This document shows, one piece after another, positions 62,135 through 64,000 of a stretch of 64,000 nt of DNA (position 1 is the stretch's first letter; the number at the start of each line of letters is the position of its first letter). Origin of the DNA: Holophagae bacterium (GTDB taxonomy: Bacteria > Acidobacteriota > Holophagae > Acanthopleuribacterales > Acanthopleuribacteraceae). The notes below the pieces were generated by a model. It saw only the letters and a program-made list of their open reading frames with translations. It made no database searches and was not told the origin of the DNA. Made by a program: the position numbers and the translations under genes. The stretch is from the NCBI GenBank assembly GCA_030429565.1, contig JAUIFE010000001.1:806001-870000 (forward strand), read 5' to 3'.

Positions 62135-64000
62135 ATGAACGATTTCGACGTCAAAAATGTCCTGGGATACACCCGGAACCGCACGCTGCCCTTTTCCCAT
62201 TTCGTCGAAGAGTTCATCGAGACCCCCACCGATTTTCTCCACACCTCTTCGACGCTGTTGGCCAGTGCAATTGAGTACTTTGATTTCGACATCGTGGTAC
62301 GCGCGGGCGAACCAATCATCAGCTACCGTATTTTCAACGATATTTTCAACAAAGGGACCAACGCCGTCTTCGGCCAGGAAGCCGCTGTCAAACATTTGGT
62401 CGCCGCCATTGATTCGGCCGGCAAAGAGACCGGACCCAACCGCGGTTTGGTGCTCGTCGGCCCGCCTGCTTCCGGCAAAACCAACATCATTGATCTCATT
62501 ACCGAGGCGCTGGAAGAGTACACCAAACGCAAAGCGGTTAAGCTGTACTCATTTTTCTTTGAGTTCAAGGGTCAAGGCGGCAGTAGCCGGTCACTTGAGG
62601 TGTGGAGCAGTTTCTTCCACAACCCCTTATTGCTGTTCCCCACGGTTTTGTCCTTGGGCGACACGGTCATTCGTCCACGCCAGGAATTGTTCCAGCACGT
62701 CAGCGAAATTCACAAGGGCAAGGTGGTTTTCCCCACCTATTACCACAATGCCAGCCTCGACAAATGCAGTCTCGATATCATCGAGGGCCTGTTGCAGAAC
62801 CCCACCAATCGCGGCAAAAGCCTGTACGACATTTTGGAAGAGTACGTCCGTGTTGAGGAAATCGTCTTCTCAAACGGGCAGGCAACCGGCATTGCCAACA
62901 TTGACGATATGAAACAGTTGCGCGTACGCATGCGCCACATGGACCTGAGCGGCGAAGATAAAGCCGTGTTGGCACAGCATTTACCCGGCACGGACATCTA
63001 TCAGTACGCCGGCGCGATTGTCAGTGCCAACCGCGGCTTGTTGCACATCCACGACGCCTTCGGCACCGATAATTCGACCGAAGCCGATTACAAACCGCTG
63101 CTGATGTTGCTCGGCAGCGGCAAGGTCTCGATTGAATCGACGCAGGCTTCGGTCGACAACACCGTCGTCATGACGACCAACTTGGAAGAAATGGCGCTGT
63201 TGGAAAAGCAGTTAACCTCGTCCAAGCTGCTCGACCGCATTGAGAAAATCCCGGTCAACTACCTCCTTGACGCCAACTCGGAGATGGACATCCTGAAACG
63301 CGACATGGAAATCATGAAGATCAATTACCAGGTCGATCCCAACCTGTTGCGGATTGCCGCCTATTACGCCGTCATGACGCGTTTGATTCCCCCCTCACCC
63401 TCACGCAAGAAGTGGCCGTCCAATTGGAGCCAACGCAAACAAAACCTCTACAACGACATTACCGTGGAAAAGAAGTTATTTTTGTACGCCTGCCAATCAG
63501 ACGATCCCTTGGCGACCATCCAAAAGCTGCCGCACTGGCACCCTTTCCGCAACGAGGCGCTCAAACTCAGCTTGAACTTGTACGATCAAGAAGCACTGGA
63601 AAAACGCATTAAGCGCCACCCCGACGCCATTTCGCTCGGTGAATCTAGTTTGTTTAGCAATGAGGAGCTGGCCCTCATTGACGACGAATTCATGCGCGAA
63701 TTGTGTCGCGAGCACTACCCCTACGAAGGGCGTGAAGGCATCTCGGTGCGTCAGTTACAAAACATTATGCGCAACACCATTTCCAATTCCGACGGTCGCA
63801 AGGTTCACGTCGGCACCTTCCTCAGCCAGCTCAAACGCATGATCAAAGAAGGTTCGGAACTGCACCACTGGATGAGCATCGACAACAAGTGGAAAAAGGA
63901 ACGCAAAACCTTGCCGAGTCGCAAGATTGGGCGGTTTCGGCTCGGCGCGGGCGAAGGCGATTACGGCGATTTCGCCGGCTTGGTTAAAGTCGTTCAGTCG
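62135..64000 (+). CDS. Second, divergent PrkA-like AAA+ protein (cut by window)
   Basis: A reading frame from the ATG at 62135 stays open to the window end, 622 codons. It has Walker A GPPASGKT (109-116, Lys115), FFHNPLLLFPTVLSL, and LLHIHDAFGTDN, the features of the PrkA AAA domain, but is distinct in sequence from the prkA 5.4 kb upstream. The strong Shine-Dalgarno GAGGGAGG supports the start. Region 400-560 is more basic, and from 600 GRFRLGAGEGDYGDFA. It follows spoVR by 161 bases. Some bacteria carry a second PrkA-like gene in this position; the role may be to form a heteromeric kinase or to have a separate target. The C-terminal end is missing. Confidence 0.88.
   Translation, partial: MNDFDVKNVLGYTRNRTLPFSHFVEEFIETPTDFLHTSSTLLASAIEYFDFDIVVRAGEPIISYRIFNDIFNKGTNAVFGQEAAVKHLVAAIDSAGKETGPNRGLVLVGPPASGKTNIIDLITEALEEYTKRKAVKLYSFFFEFKGQGGSSRSLEVWSSFFHNPLLLFPTVLSLGDTVIRPRQELFQHVSEIHKGKVVFPTYYHNASLDKCSLDIIEGLLQNPTNRGKSLYDILEEYVRVEEIVFSNGQATGIANIDDMKQLRVRMRHMDLSGEDKAVLAQHLPGTDIYQYAGAIVSANRGLLHIHDAFGTDNSTEADYKPLLMLLGSGKVSIESTQASVDNTVVMTTNLEEMALLEKQLTSSKLLDRIEKIPVNYLLDANSEMDILKRDMEIMKINYQVDPNLLRIAAYYAVMTRLIPPSPSRKKWPSNWSQRKQNLYNDITVEKKLFLYACQSDDPLATIQKLPHWHPFRNEALKLSLNLYDQEALEKRIKRHPDAISLGESSLFSNEELALIDDEFMRELCREHYPYEGREGISVRQLQNIMRNTISNSDGRKVHVGTFLSQLKRMIKEGSELHHWMSIDNKWKKERKTLPSRKIGRFRLGAGEGDYGDFAGLVKVVQS

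Overview
The window is a chromosomal stretch of a Gram-negative, diderm heterotroph whose GC content looks to be in the mid-50s percent by eye. Several features fit a predatory or marine Acidobacteriota of the Holophagae / Acanthopleuribacter type: rseP, LolA-like periplasmic proteins, a type VI secretion (T6SS) spike cluster, very large secreted PKD/PPC-domain proteins, and a prkA-yeaH-spoVR locus. This placement is an inference from gene content and was not checked by any search.

Layout. 0-8 kb: the start of rsmA (cut by the window edge), sucCD, ndk, an M13 metallopeptidase, a TrmH-type tRNA methyltransferase and a NYN-domain protein. 9-13.3 kb: a nitroreductase, a Cys-motif hypothetical, a GNAT acetyltransferase and a cytochrome P450. 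13.5-18.5 kb: rplM-rpsI-rpsB-tsf, all on the minus strand with a clear promoter and leader and with attenuator-like hairpins between rpsB and tsf, followed upstream by a NatAB-type ABC exporter. 19-26 kb: a polysaccharide deacetylase, a PilZ protein, phosphofructokinase, and dxr-rseP (isoprenoid synthesis and site-2 protease). 26-39 kb: a candidate structured small RNA on the minus strand, a sigma-54 activator, two giant secreted proteins, a decayed Rpn-type gene, and msrB. 39.5-42 kb: an RRM RNA-binding protein, and two paralogous LolA-like periplasmic proteins, the first of them frameshifted. 42-51 kb: a minus-strand T6SS effector module with vgrG, a TPR protein, PAAR, Rhs with a C-terminal GIY-YIG-like nuclease toxin, and a HEAT-repeat protein. 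51.6-56 kb: an M48 peptidase, a long-chain acyl-CoA synthetase, and a SirB1-HspQ-like fusion. 56.7-64 kb: prkA, yeaH, spoVR and a second divergent prkA-like gene that runs off the window.

How the parts work together. In the T6SS module, VgrG and PAAR would form the puncturing tip and the Rhs cage would carry the nuclease. The TPR protein has the position expected of a loading adaptor, and the HEAT protein the position expected of an immunity factor. The PrkA/YeaH/SpoVR cluster is a conserved stress and starvation kinase set, here with two kinase-like ATPases. The small-RNA candidate carries two hairpins with the same CU-rich, anti-Shine-Dalgarno-like loop, and together with the T6SS module it is the most novel-looking content. 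Several intergenic regions longer than 600 bases hold no gene that I can support.
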